In this document: positions 46,791 through 57,868 of the stretch, piece by piece
Numbering within the stretch: position 1 is the stretch's first letter
How the letters are laid out: every line of letters begins with the position of its first letter
Notes under the pieces: generated by a model
Seen by the model: the letters and a program-made list of their open reading frames with translations, nothing else
Told to the model about the DNA's origin: nothing
Databases searched by the model: none
Translations under genes and position numbers: made by a program
NCBI GenBank assembly: GCA_011799875.1
Contig: CM022298.1
Span: 497,715,180-497,779,179, forward strand
Source: Thinopyrum elongatum
Lineage: Eukaryota > Streptophyta > Magnoliopsida > Poales > Poaceae
Direction: 5' to 3'
DNA length: 64,000 bases

Positions 46791-47850
46791 CCTGTGGCCT
46801 TTCATCATGGTAAGGTTCTTCCGAGACTAGGTCTTCATATCTGACAGGTCTGTCACCAATACTAAACGACTATCGAAACCTCCTGGTGGTCAACAATTTA
46901 TGGTTTGTCCTGCAGGAAAATGGGTCTGGGCTGAATCTCACCGTATAACCTACGTTTGGCAGGGGTTGCCTTTACATGGATCAATCGTCCTACCATTCTA
47001 GGGTTTAAACAAGGTTTTGATGTCGTCGTCAGTCTAGCATGGGTAAGTCACTCAGATTTACCATTCCAAATAGCTAGAGCGAATGATAAGAGTAAGTCGG
47101 TATGGTGATCAATCCATTCCGCACCCAGATCATTACCCTGTATAAGGTTTAGCGAATCTCGCAGTTCTAACAGTCGGGCATTCTCACAAGCATTGCAGAA
47201 TTCCTCTTGTCCTCGAACTGGGTTCGGGTAAATCCATGGGTTATGCAAGCTGAACCAAACATCTATCGTTTCTTCCCAACACTCGGGTTTTCGTATTCTC
47301 CTAAGAAATGTCTGCTGATCGAATCACAGCTTCTTCCAAATTTCTTCCTTCATCAAGGTTATGTCTATTCCTTTTCAAATCCTGGGCCTGTGGGTTATGG
47401 CCCACTTCAACACTTGTACAAATTTAACTCCTCCTTGAGTTATTATTGTTCCCTATTCCATCATTACACCACCTTTAAATCCAATAGTACTTCATTTCTT
47501 CATACCATCATATCAAAGATAAAACTCCAACTCATTTTGTCCAAACTCCAATCTGTGGGACACATTTCCCTTTCCATTGGTCGGGTGTTCTTACAGGGTA
47601 CTACCACCTTTAAAATGAAATGCACAATTTCATCCATAGACCATATTTCTCATCTCCTCGAAAATGGTCAAAATCTTTGTTCATAGAGTAAAAACTCATA
47701 TAATACAACATATGAAATCATAACACATTAACTTTATTGATTCATGAATTCATTACAAACTCTGAGGCTTCCATTACATAACTCAACTCATCAAACTTAT
47801 GAAAATAAAATTGCTTTCTACCACTCTTATTATCCATATCAAAATCTCCA
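46791..47850. other. Noncoding internal sequence of the gag element
   Basis: Lies between the zinc knuckles and the truncated 3' LTR. A + strand ORF at 47207-47686 has no domain and is antisense to the element. Its left part may be a deletion scar. No pol remnant was recognised. Confidence 0.5.
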
Positions 47851-48779
47851 CTACTCAGCTCCAGTTTTCATCTTGTCGGGACATTTAGTAGCATAATGTC
47901 CTGCTTCCTTGCAGCGAAAACAAATAACTTCTGATAAGTCTTTGGGCTTCTTGGGGATGGTGTCTGCTCTTTGGGTTCTTGGCTTCTTCTCTGGACATTT
48001 ATCAGCGTAATGACCTAAATCCTTGCACCTGTAACAAGTGATATGACTCAGGTCCTTTTCTGTAGAAATTGGGTTGTTCTGGGGATGCCTTCGTTTTCTC
48101 TTCCTGGATTTCTCCGTACTGATCAGAGCTTCTATTTCCTGAGGGTCAAACTTCACTTCTACTATCGAGAAATCTCCTAGATACTCTTCTCTTTCCTTTG
48201 TGCAATACCGTGGAAAATGTCCTTCTTCTCCACATGAATAGCAGGCATGAGCGAAAAATCTGTTTAGGCCTTCTCCATCAGGGTCTTCAATAACTTCCTC
48301 CATCACGGGTTCTTCTAAACTTTCCCTGAGGGCTTCTTTCTACAGCTTGGTAACTTCTTGTACCTTGGGGTATATTTGGCACTGAGCCGGGAAATGAGTA
48401 CCTCCTTCACACAGGAAACAAGTAACCTGCCCAGTCGGGCATTCTAAAGCTGGGTGATTTCCTTCACAATGAGGGCATCCATCCTTGTGTTCTTCATTGG
48501 TGTGTCCTATTTCTCCACAAATCTTGCAAGCACAAGGTTTCTTCATCGGGTTATCATAGTGAATTCCTCCCAAGTTCTTGCTCCATTATATCCTTGTATG
48601 GCTTGATGCATTTTCCACCAGGTTGCAGCACTCTCGGTAAAATACTGAAGAGCATATTGAACCTCATAATTCCTTGAAATCAAATTTTTCCCGAAGTGAT
48701 TCTCCATGTTTTGAATCCATAGCTCTGCCTCCAATTGAGTCATCGGCCCATAGAATACCAGTCCATCTTCCTTCCTCAT
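47851..48779 (-). pseudogene. Retrotransposon gag with five or more zinc knuckles, broken
   Basis: Three blocks on the minus strand. 48779-48543 is the capsid-type retrotransposon gag domain (FYGPMTQLEAELWIQNMENHF, then YALQYFTESAATWW). 48573-48340 carries CKICGEIGHTNEEHKDGC, CPHCEGNHPALEC and CFLCEGGTHFPAQC. 48306-47851 carries CYSCGEEGHFPRYC, CYRCKDLGHYADKC and CFRCKEAGHYATKC, four of these being clean CX2CX4HX4C knuckles. Gag forms the particle and binds element RNA. A frameshift or small deletion separates blocks 1 and 2 (the end of the capsid domain is missing), and a TAG at 48340-48342 separates blocks 2 and 3. The unusually long knuckle array is the notable trait. Part of the N-terminus before 48779 is not identified. 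Confidence 0.88.
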
Positions 48780-49286
48780 CTATTGGGTCCAAGGGTTTTG
48801 GGATGAGATACGGGAGAGATAGAGAGGGATACACACAATACAAAAAATAGTTTTGAGAAACGGGTTTTAGTTTGTGGCTATCGGAAAAACATCAAACAAA
48901 TGACAGCTCACAAATCGTCGCATCTAACGTAAGTATATGACAGGGGTTTGATCTTCTAAAGGTCAAATAATCTTCAGATTCTTCAAATTCTTCAAGTCTT
49001 CAGTCTTCAACTGTTGTAGCTTTAACTCTTCTAATGCATGGTGAATTCCTCTTTACTCTAAAAAGGTCATCAGTTGTCCGATATCGTCCTTCTTGGAGCG
49101 GCTTCAGTTGATCCTCTGTGTGGTCAAAAGGGAAAGGGGTACATTCTAACTATTTGAGATAAGAGTGAATATTTGATAAAATCGAAAAAGATGAGAAGTA
49201 AGGGTCCTTTTTGAAAGTAAAATTTTAGAGATTTTCTGTCCTAGTGGCTTTCCAGTTTCTAGGGTCACGTCCTACAGTCAACATAT

Positions 49287-49298
49287 GCTCTGATACCA
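49287..49298 (-). other. Primer binding site (initiator Met tRNA)
   Basis: On the minus strand the sequence is TGGTATCAGAGC, the complement of the 3' end of plant initiator methionine tRNA. It lies four bases after the 5' LTR end ...GGTCGCTACA. It fixes the element's orientation as minus and identifies 49303-53471 as the 5' LTR. Confidence 0.92.
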
Positions 49299-49302
49299 TC
49301 TC

Positions 49303-52300
49303 TGTAGCGACCCGACCTCAAACGGTCAAGCCTCTATGTATCCGTGCCATCCTTGGATCAATATGCTGGCACACACAGTACATCAATATATATATATATC
49401 AAAGTGCAATCACATGTATAAGTAACGTAAAATTGATATATACCTCATATGTCTCAGCGGAAACAATCAACGGGTGTGGAGTCCCATCAACGCCATTGGC
49501 AGGTTGAGTGTAGACCATAAGCCAACAACGAAACTCACTCGTCGTATAAATAATCCTGCAACATGATACGTTGCAGCCGTGTAGGTCAGTACATTGAATG
49601 TACCGGCAAGATCACAGTAAGAATGCAGATGATAAAGCTATTCTATATGCAATATGGCTTTGTGGCTCTATGTCTGAGTTGTTTTTGCGTAAAAGCTGGT
49701 TTTATTTTCCCTACATCAAAGAATAGCCGAGAAATCTATACTACAGAGTTTTCTACTATGACATGGTTCCGCAAACCGATGTCTCATGGCCCAAATCATC
49801 ATAAGTTGCCCACAATTATGTTATCAGTTCGGTGTTGAGATTTCTGAGATAGATCCAAGTCCAGAGGCTCAAGTTGTCCGTAACCGGGGACATGGCTAAT
49901 CGATTAGGTTTTAACCCTCTGCAGAGGTTTGTACACTTTACCCGCAAGATTCGATCCCTCCCTTTTCGTCCTCGCACTTCATGATGTTTGAGAACAGGAC
50001 GATCGAAACATGGTCTTCCGAAGAGTTCCTCTGACCACTGTCCGGTGCTCATCCAATCCTACCGTAGTTCTACATCTGCTAGCACCGTCCCAGCCAGAGT
50101 CACCACTAGGGTTAACCAAGCCAGAGCCCATAGTGACTTGCGGTTGCACATGTAAGCTTCCGGGCATGAAGTATTCTTCCGTCTCTTTGAGTCTGGGTGA
50201 AGCTTTCTGCAAGATGTCATGGCGCTTCTCCATGCATCCCGGCCATCCACTGGTTGCTCCAGGGTGCCCATCAAATCCGTCCTTCACCCAGTAGTGTGTA
50301 TTGAATTCTTGTCTCGAGTCTCGAAATCTTGAGGTCTTGAAGTCCTGAAGATGCAGTCCTTGCCAATGCCATCATGAAGTTGTCGCCATTGACGTAGGGG
50401 GTCCTTCATACTCACACCACTCCCGAGCACTCATACCAACCCCGTCTACTATAGCGTAGCGTTTAAACTACATAACGTCCCGGGTTTGATAACAGGGAGA
50501 TGGGTTCCTACCTCATGCATTCTACTCAACTACAAGAAGTCAATAACACTACTGGAGGGATTATGAATGGTGACATTAAATGCAATAAAAACATAGGTAT
50601 GAAAAGCATGGTCAAAGTGAACTTGCCTGGTATTACTTGATGAAGATAATAACGCTCTCAGAATAAAGACTTGGTAGAACTATTCGTCACTCCGTTGAAA
50701 ATCTATATTAAACAGACATAGCACTCATATAAGCAAGCTTTCTATCAAGCAATTCTATCAATCATTAAAGAAATCAAAATGCAATTCATCAAATAAAATA
50801 AATAAAGGAAATCAATAATAAAAACCAAAATAAAAGTTCAAAAAGAACTTCAAAGAAAACTATAAAAAAACACTAAAGAAAACTCTATGACTTCACAACT
50901 ACGAAATAGATTTTGCCCTAAATAAAAACTTAACAGAAAATAAAATTTTAAACAAATAAGTTACCAGAAAATAAATAAAGTTTTATTAAAATAACAGAAA
51001 GTATGTCTCACAAACTTTTACCAGCAAAAAGAAACACATAAAAAGCTTTTGTAAAACTCTAACTATGACCTATCAAAGTTTTCATACAAACTAAAAGAAA
51101 TAAATTTTTAAGATAATAAATAAAATTGTCTACTATTGTTAAACAGAACATAAACTAACTTGTCAAAAAGTGACAAAAATAAATCATTTAAAACCATTAA
51201 ATCTACAGGAAATATCACTATTCCAATAAACTACTAAAACAATACTGTTTTGCTAAAACCCTAATTTAAAATAAACTAAAAAAATAAATCACTACATGCT
51301 ACTGGATATACAAAACCATAACAAAATAGTAGCAAAAAGAATCAATCAAAAATATTTTATAAAACTCAAGATACGGCCAAATTAGTGATTTGAACAAAAT
51401 TCATCAAATTCAAATTTAAAGTACTCAAATTTGAAATCCAAGTGCACCAACAGAAACATTATAAAATTTTGAAACTACAGAAAAAGAAACACTCAATTTG
51501 GACTTAAAACATAAAAGATATAAGCAATCTAAAATTGAAACTACTTCTCTTTTTAAAACATAAACGAAAAAAATGAGCAGGTGCTACGCGTCGGGCTGCT
51601 ATTGGGCCTAAGCAGTGGGCGATGTGAACTAAAGAACGCTCGGCTAAACTTTAACTAAAATGCGTACAGGCTAAAAAAACCGATCTGGCCGGTCTAGGCT
51701 AAACCGCGAATAAACCGTAACAAGACAAATCTAATAAAAAAACCTATCTATTCGTTTGCATCTAATCTGAGCCGTTGGAATCGGATCGGACGACCGGCGA
51801 CGTACCATGGCGGCTGGACGGAGACGACGGTGAGGTGGGCTCGGGCGTCATCGGCGGCGAGGGCTCCGATGGTCGGTGAGCTCCGGCGAGGGCACAGGCG
51901 GACGCGGTGCGTCGCGGTGAGTCTGAAGGTGGGCTTGGTGGGGCTCGGAGGCGTCGGTGGAGAGCGGGGCGAGCTCGGTGTAGCTCCGGCGAGGTTCGGG
52001 ACGGAGGGGCGTCAGTGGAGAGCGGCACTCCGGTGGTCGGAGACGACGACGGAGGAGCATGGAGGGTGCGTTGGATCAAGGGGAATCGGGTGGTGGGATC
52101 GGTTGACGTCGGGGACGACGGAGGCGAGCGCGGCGTCGAAGGTGGGCTCGGGTGAACCACGTCTCCGGCAAGGTTCGGGCGAGGTCGTGCAGCTCCCTGT
52201 AGACGAAGTGGGGGCACCAAATCGCGTCAAACAGAAGTGGGGCGACGAGGTGAACCAACTGGCGGAAGGAGGGGGCAAGGGGAGGCTCACCGGCGTAGCA

Positions 52301-53471
52301 ATCGTTGACAATAGAAGCGGCGGCCGACGAGATTGGAACGGCGAGGGCGAGAGCTTCGGGTGGTGTTGGGTGTAGAGTAAAACAGGATCGAGGGAGGCCG
52401 GGGCTAGGTTTATATAGGACATGTTCGTGCGGAAGGGGCAAACTCGGGATCGCGATCCCAAGAGAATCGGGATACGGTGGCGCTCCGGGCGTGCTCTGCC
52501 GCGGCATGACGTGGGAAAGGAGAAGAAGAAAAGACGGGTTCACCGGTCAGTGGGAGAGGCGGGCGAGCGAGGGAGCGGGAGGGCGGTGCGCAGGGGTTTC
52601 GGGCACGGGGGTGAGCTGCTGGGCCAGCTGGGCCGAGGGAGAGAGAGAGGGGGCGGGAATTGGGCCGCACTGGCTTCGGTCGTTTTTTTTAAAAGCACAA
52701 ACAAGAAGATTTCCTATAGAGGTATATAATGTACGAAAATACTATAGAGGTATATAATATACGAAAATTTTCAGAAAAAGATTTCCTACAAGATGAACTA
52801 TTTCTAAAGTTCAAATAGATTCTAAATTAATTCACAAAACTCAAAAGTGTCGCTGTTGAAATAAAACCCAAAACAAATCATTTTCAAAATACCAAAATGG
52901 TTCCAAATTTATTTTCTCCTAATTTTACATTGAAGGGAATCATTTTACCCTTATTTAAATTTATTTATTTTTAGGAGAAAAATAATTTGAATAAAACCCA
53001 TATAACTCTTAAATGGTTTTGAATTTGAATTTCAAACCACATTCAAACCTTTCTGTTTTTTTCCTCATTCAAATATATTTCAAATTTGCCCCTGGTTTGG
53101 AGTGTCATATTGCTCCTCTCTTTATTTTGAAATTGGTCAGAGGAATTTGAAATTATTCAAAATGGAAAAGGATTCCAAATGGAATTCAAAAAGGTTTAAC
53201 TCCCCACTCTCTTTCATTTAAATTTGGAGAAGTCATTTAATCTCCTCTCTTGAGAGTCCTTGAGTGGCATGAAGTTTGAATTAATTTCAAATGAAGTTTC
53301 AAATCATTTCAAATGGAAACACTTTTGGGAAAGTCCTTTTATTCCCTCTCATTCAAATTTCAAAAGTTTCAAATTTTGCTCACTTTCAGTCAATCAATCA
53401 GACAATCAAACATACAATCAAAAAAAATTATTTAATATAACATTCCAAATTTTAGAATTTTGGGATGTTAC
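49303..53471 (-). repeat. 5' LTR of the gag element (4.17 kb)
   Basis: Bounded by TGTAGCGACC at the inner end and ...GGGATGTTACA at the outer end (TGTAACATCCC on minus). It has the same architecture as the other long LTRs here: an AT-rich zone (50700-51560), a GC-rich block (51740-52670) and another AT-rich zone (52700-53471). ORFs in the GC-rich block overlap on both strands and lack domains. A minus-strand TATA box lies at 52408-52418. Confidence 0.8.
52408..52418 (-). promoter_or_regulatory. TATA box of the 5' LTR
   Basis: The minus strand reads CCTATATAAAC followed by a GC-rich leader with ATG-poor sequence. This is the probable core promoter of the gag element. Predicted transcription starts about 30 nt downstream, near 52380. 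Confidence 0.55.
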
Positions 53472-53476
53472 AACTA

Positions 53477-55414
53477 TTCATCTATCGGAAATGGGCAAAA
53501 AGTTGCGGGTTCTCTCACGTAGAGGGTCCCGACACGGAAACAGATGGCACGGTTGGATTCGTGGGATTTTTCTGAGCAACTTTCATGTAGAAAGTTTTTG
53601 ATCCGAGCTACGGTTTAATTTCTACGAATTTTCAAAGATTAAACCATTTTCTGGATTTATTTATTTTAACAGAAATACTAAATTAGGAATATGACATCAG
53701 CAGAGTGTCAGCATGACGTCAGCCAGTCAACAGACTCGCTGACTGGTCAAACTTGACCAGTGGGTCCCACCTGTCATAGACTCTGGGCTAAACATGGTTT
53801 TATTTAACTAATCTGAGATTAATTAGTAGCAGGGCCCCATATGTCAGTGAATGATTAGTATTTACTAATTACTTTTATTTATAAAAACATTTCAATTAAG
53901 TTAATAATGCGGTGGGGCCCGCATGTCAGTGCCACTGGGCTGCCTAGTCAGCACGTTGACTGGGTCAACCCAGTCAACGGGGCCATAGGGGCCCACGAGG
54001 CAGTGACTAGGGGAGTGGCCCCGGCCGGCCACGTCTTCGCCGGCTACTGGAGTTGCTCCGGCGAGCCTCCCGCGGTGGCACACATCGGGAGAGGGGTCGT
54101 GTTTTGCGCACAGGGGGTTTCCAGGGTCGCAACTAGGTGCGTTCGACGTGGCTCGACGTCGCACGCAAGATGGAGGCGACGGCTGGGGCCGGGAACGACC
54201 GGAACGGCGCTGGCGACGAGCAGAAGCGGCGCCGGAGTTCGAGCTCGAGCGGGTTCGGCATTAGAGCACGCGAGCGGCCAAACTAACCAACTAGGCGGGG
54301 TCTACGGCGGACGAGGAGCATGCCAGGGTAGTCAGCCGAACTCGTAACGGCGCGGGAGCACGACAACAGCAGCAATGGCAGCGGCCGGAGCACGGTTGCG
54401 ATGGCGGTCGCACACGGGCCTGAAGGCAAGCAGGAAGAGGAGGGAGGAGAGGCGGAGCTCACCGTGCGGCTAAGAAAAGCCCTCGACGGCTTTGTAGCGC
54501 AGGGGAGGCGACGAACGGAGCGGTGGAGCTCCGGTGATCCGAGGCGGACGCCGATTCGATCCGGGGCCTGCGGTGCTCCCCCGCAGCAACGGCTGGCCCC
54601 AGGCGATGAGGACGAACGCGGCGGAGCTCGTGGACATGCCAGCTTGGCGCGGGGCAGCCGGTGGCCGTGGGATCGACGGCGGATGGCGACGGCAGCGTTC
54701 GGGAGAAAGGGGGAAAGTGAGCGAGCGAGAGAGGGGGCGAATGGATGAGGATGACTAGGGGGGAGGCCACAGTGGAGATCTTATCCACCCCGCCGGCCTG
54801 TAGCGACGCGGGGCGGCTAGCGGGTGCGGTGGCGACGGTGAACGGCTTCAGGCGCGCGAGCGCGAGGTGACACGGGGAGGAAGGAGACGTCGACGGCTCT
54901 GTTGGGCTGGGCCTGCACACTATGCACTAAGGCCCAGCCAACAGTGGCCCTTTTCTTTTTCTTTATTTCTTTTCTGTTTCATTTAACAGTAGCCTTTTGC
55001 ATTTTCTTTTGCACTAATTATCTTTTGCAAAAATGTGCCACTGGTGAAAACAAATACTAGGGTCAGTGGTGCACTGCCACCATAAGCTTGGGATTTATTT
55101 GAATCCATTTGGAATTTTCATAATTGGAATAGCATTTTAAAATGCTGCTTTGCACTGTAATAATTGCTTCTGTCCATCTTAGCATTGTGGTGATGTTTTT
55201 GTCCTTAACAATAAATTGTTTTGGAATATTTGCTAAATGATGAACATTTTTCCAGCAACTTTTGTGCAACTTGAAATTTCACTTTGAATTTGAATTGGAT
55301 TCAGAGAAGGAATTTGAAATGAGATATTAATCCAATATGATTAAGCTTTGTAAATCAAGATGACTTGGCACTGATCATAAGGGATTACTGTAGTGTGATG
55401 CTGGGGATGTTACA
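53477..55414 (-). mobile_element. Minus-strand solo long LTR, 5' segment
   Basis: Continues the LTR broken at 45432. The 'GTGGGTCCCACCTGTCATAG' zone near 53760 and its GC-rich block (53990-54930) match the order in the solo LTR at 141-3906. The end GGGGATGTTACA at 55414 is TGTAACATCCCC on minus. It is flanked by GAACG (43212-43216) and GAACC (55415-55419), a 5-bp duplication with one change. ORFs in the GC-rich block (for example 53907-54347) are compositional. Confidence 0.75.
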
Positions 55415-55436
55415 GAACCCATTCCTCCGTTTGACC

Positions 55437-55845
55437 TAATTCCAGCTCTATAAATTCTCTAAAATCGGGAAACCAACAGAGAGCTACCCAAAATATTTTT
55501 TCCATCGCTGCAAGCTTCTATTCTCATGAGATCCCATTTGGAGAACTTTTTCGGTACTCTGCCGGAGGGGGAATCGATCACGGAGGGCCTCTAAATCAAC
55601 CTTGCTGCCCTTCCGATGATGTGTGAGTAGTTTACCACAAACCTACGGGTCCATAGCCAGTAGCTAGATGGCCTCTTCTCTCTCTTTGATCTTCAATACA
55701 GTGTTTTCCTCGATGTTCTTGGAGAACTATTCAATGTAATCTTCTTTTGCAGTGTGTTTGTTGGGATCCGATGAATTATGGTTTATGATCAGATATTCCA
55801 TGAATATTATTTGAGTTTTCTCTGAACTCTTTTATGCATGATTGT
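55437..55845 (+). mobile_element. Fragment of a TGATACGTCTCC-type Gypsy LTR
   Basis: Aligns with 40800-41215 of the complete solo LTR ('agctctataaattc', 'cgctgcaagcttctattctcatgagatccc', 'gatcacggagggcctcta', 'gggtccatagccagtagctagatgg'). Both ends are missing. The left join at about 55437 also truncates the outermost long LTR. Confidence 0.8.
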
Positions 55846-56813
55846 TATAGAGCTACTCCTTAAAGACATCCGGTGCTCATGTTATAGTAGGGGCTTCGCA
55901 CCATTGTGCTTCGATGTTCATGTCTTGTTGTATGGAAGCAAAGTCCAATGTATATTCAAGGAAAATTTGTTTTCTTTAAAGCAAATTATGATTTCATTTA
56001 TAAGCAATGTTGATGGAAGTATACATGAATCGGAAACTTGGTCGTTGAAAATATATATGTGCAATGTTGGATACAAATTTCAACTTCATTGGAAGCACAT
56101 GCTCATTTTGTTTGAAGCGGATCTAATTGTTTGTCGCACATGCACCCTGCACCAACTTATTAATTTTGTATCCAACATGTCTCTATTTTGCTTCCAGCGC
56201 AAATGAATGAAGCTTCATCTACACAATAACCAAGTGTTGTAGGTTTCACGAAACATTTATGCTTCCTACATAGTTGAACAAAGTTTCGGTTAGACACTAA
56301 TCATGCTTCTAACAAAAGCACACTGTGCTTCCTCATGCTTCAAGGGATTACATGTTGTCTAATGTTTCAGTTTAGACCTCCTAGTTTCAATTGAGAATAT
56401 ATACACTTTCTTTCAATTGAGAATATATACATCTGGAACGAATTTTGGAATACCTTTATTTTGGAAGTTGTTTTTCTGAATAATATGTTTCCATCACATG
56501 TGCTTCCATCGAAAAAAAAATAATGTTTCCATGGCACGTTTGTGTTGCAAAAAAAAAAGCATCCAGAAGCAATTAATTTTATTTGTTTGTTTATTGGAAG
56601 CAAATCTGTAATTAGTAGGAAGCATTATATTTTATATTTGTTTGTTTGAAGCAATCACGACTTATCAAAACAATTAACATAATTTCTGGGAAGCAATTAG
56701 TTTTTTTTTTTGCGGGAAGCAATTAGTTACTAGAAGCACAGAAAGGAAAGGTTGGAGAGATCAGCGGGAGGAGATGCTATATACGTCGGAGTAATTGCTA
56801 GAAGCACTTATTA
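55846..56813. other. AT-rich region studded with GGAAGCA/TGCTTCC motifs
   Basis: At least fifteen copies of (G)GAAGC(A) or its complement occur on both strands, for example near 55936, 56092, 56262, 56331, 56503, 56598, 56621, 56691 and 56716. No ORF with a domain. It resembles a subterminal or satellite-like motif field of an unidentified DNA element; termini not found. Confidence 0.5.
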
Positions 56814-56815
56814 TA

Positions 56816-57030
56816 CTCCCTCCGTTTCAGTTTACAAGTCCTGTGCGTATATCTAGGTTGCCAATTTTATCATTCTAATATAAACTATATAACACAAAAA
56901 TTATACCGTTTGAAAATAGAACATCTGAAGTTTATATTGGTATATTTTTTGTAATATATGACTTATATTAAGTTGGTCAAATTGACGACCTAGAGGTACG
57001 CGCACGCCCTGTAAACTGAGAGAGAGGGAG
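56816..57030. mobile_element. Stowaway (Mariner) MITE
   Basis: 215 bp with terminal inverted repeats CTCCCTCCGTTTCAGTTTAC and, from the right, CTCCCTCTCTCTCAGTTTAC. It is flanked by TA at 56814-56815 and 57031-57032. Typical size and ends for Stowaway. Confidence 0.88.
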
Positions 57031-57189
57031 TAGGAAGGAAAAAGTCAGAGACTAACCATCATGTCAGATCGGACGAACAACGTGACGTTAATCCAACGGC
57101 CATCCACTGGTCTGATGGGAAGCAAGGGATCAGTAGCCTGATCCCTAGCGCTCCCCTACCATCAATTGTGTTATCTACAGTGAATTGCA

Positions 57190-57802
57190 TGTATTAAATT
57201 TTATGATTAGCGAATATTAAATAAAATAAAATAAAAAATAATGTCATCACAAGTGGACACGGTTATGAAAACCAAATGTGTGCAAATTAGTGACAACAAT
57301 ACATACCATTTCAAAAAAAGTATTGTCAGCGATAGAAAAGATATCGCACACGTATCTTGAAGGACACACATCGGTGTTAGTACATCCTTCATGCAAAGTT
57401 ACGTGCACGAGAGACCTCGGTGTTAATCCGATAATCGCAGACGTACAACTGAACAAATTCGTCAGTGTTAGTACAACCTTCACACACGTAACCTACAGGA
57501 CGGACGTCGGTGTTAGTTAGACTTTCACAAACGATTGCTTCCGCCCAATTGTGGGTAATACTGTATGTAATCGCATACAATTTTGCCCGCCCAGTCGTGT
57601 GAGACTGTCTTGCCAAAACACACGATTTTTGTTTTGGTCAGAGATCCAGAACCCCCCCCCGCCCCCCCCCCCCACCCCCCCCCCCCCCACCCCCCCCCCC
57701 CCCCCCCCCCCCCCCCACCGCCAACCCACTCGAGCACACGGTTTCGGAAAATGTCTGCGGTTTGACGTAAAAACTGTGTGAATATCGGTCAGGGTACTAG
57801 TG
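57190..57802 (+). mobile_element. CACTA transposon end with subterminal repeats
   Basis: Ends GGTCAGGGTACTAGTG at 57802; the complement starts CACTAGTACCCTGACC. Inward are repeated phrases 'cggtgttagt', 'cacacgta' and 'atcgcacacg', as in CACTA subterminal regions. The other end was not found and the left limit is approximate. It abuts a possible gene start at 57803. Confidence 0.65.
57652..57716. repeat. Poly(C) tract, about 65 bp
   Basis: Nearly pure C, interrupted by one G and three A. Simple repeat inside the CACTA end. Its length is likely unstable or poorly determined. ORFs rich in Gly or Pro here are artefacts. Confidence 0.95.
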
Positions 57803-57868
57803 ATTCATCTTTTCCATCATCCGCTCAACTTCTTCTCGCTCCTTCCCCATGTTGCTGGAACTTGCCAT
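57803..57868 (-). pseudogene. Possible first exon of an unknown gene, cut by CACTA
   Basis: An ATG at 57868 (minus) in a good context (GAGAGATGGCA) opens MASSSNMGKEREEVERMMEK, which runs straight into the CACTA terminus after 22 codons. The Glu/Arg/Met-rich helix looks like a normal protein start, but no family can be named from so little sequence. It may be chance. Confidence 0.25.

Larger units (their letters stand above)
45433..53471 (-). mobile_element. Gag-only long-LTR retrotransposon (nested)
   Basis: The insert runs from TGTAGCGACCCGACC to GGGATGTTACA with TG...CA ends and a perfect ACTAT duplication (45428-45432, 53472-53476). On the minus strand the order is 5' LTR (53471-49303), PBS, gag, noncoding, then a truncated 3' LTR (46790-45433). 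No protease, RT or integrase is present, so the element depends on enzymes from others (TR-GAG-like arrangement). The two LTR copies are very similar over about 1.36 kb, for example identical CTCATATGTCTCAGCGGAAA stretches at 45570 and 49443, so the element is fairly young. A deletion removed the first 2.8 kb of the 3' LTR. Confidence 0.85.

Noticed and set aside
45433..50683. Gag element ending at 50683 with 1.36-kb LTRs and ACTAT duplication at 50679-50683
   Set aside because: The ACTAT at 50679 is also present at the inner end of the left LTR (46786-46790), so it belongs to the LTR. Ending at 53471 gives TG...CA termini and an ACTAT at 53472-53476.
51762..52757. Multiple ORFs around 150-180 codons
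   Set aside because: GC-rich block of the 5' LTR of the gag element; overlapping antiparallel frames and no domain.
53901..54920. ORFs of 115-153 codons on both strands
   Set aside because: GC-rich block of a minus-strand solo LTR, no recognisable domain.
57517..57781. Gly-rich and Pro-rich ORFs
   Set aside because: Translations of the poly(C) tract.
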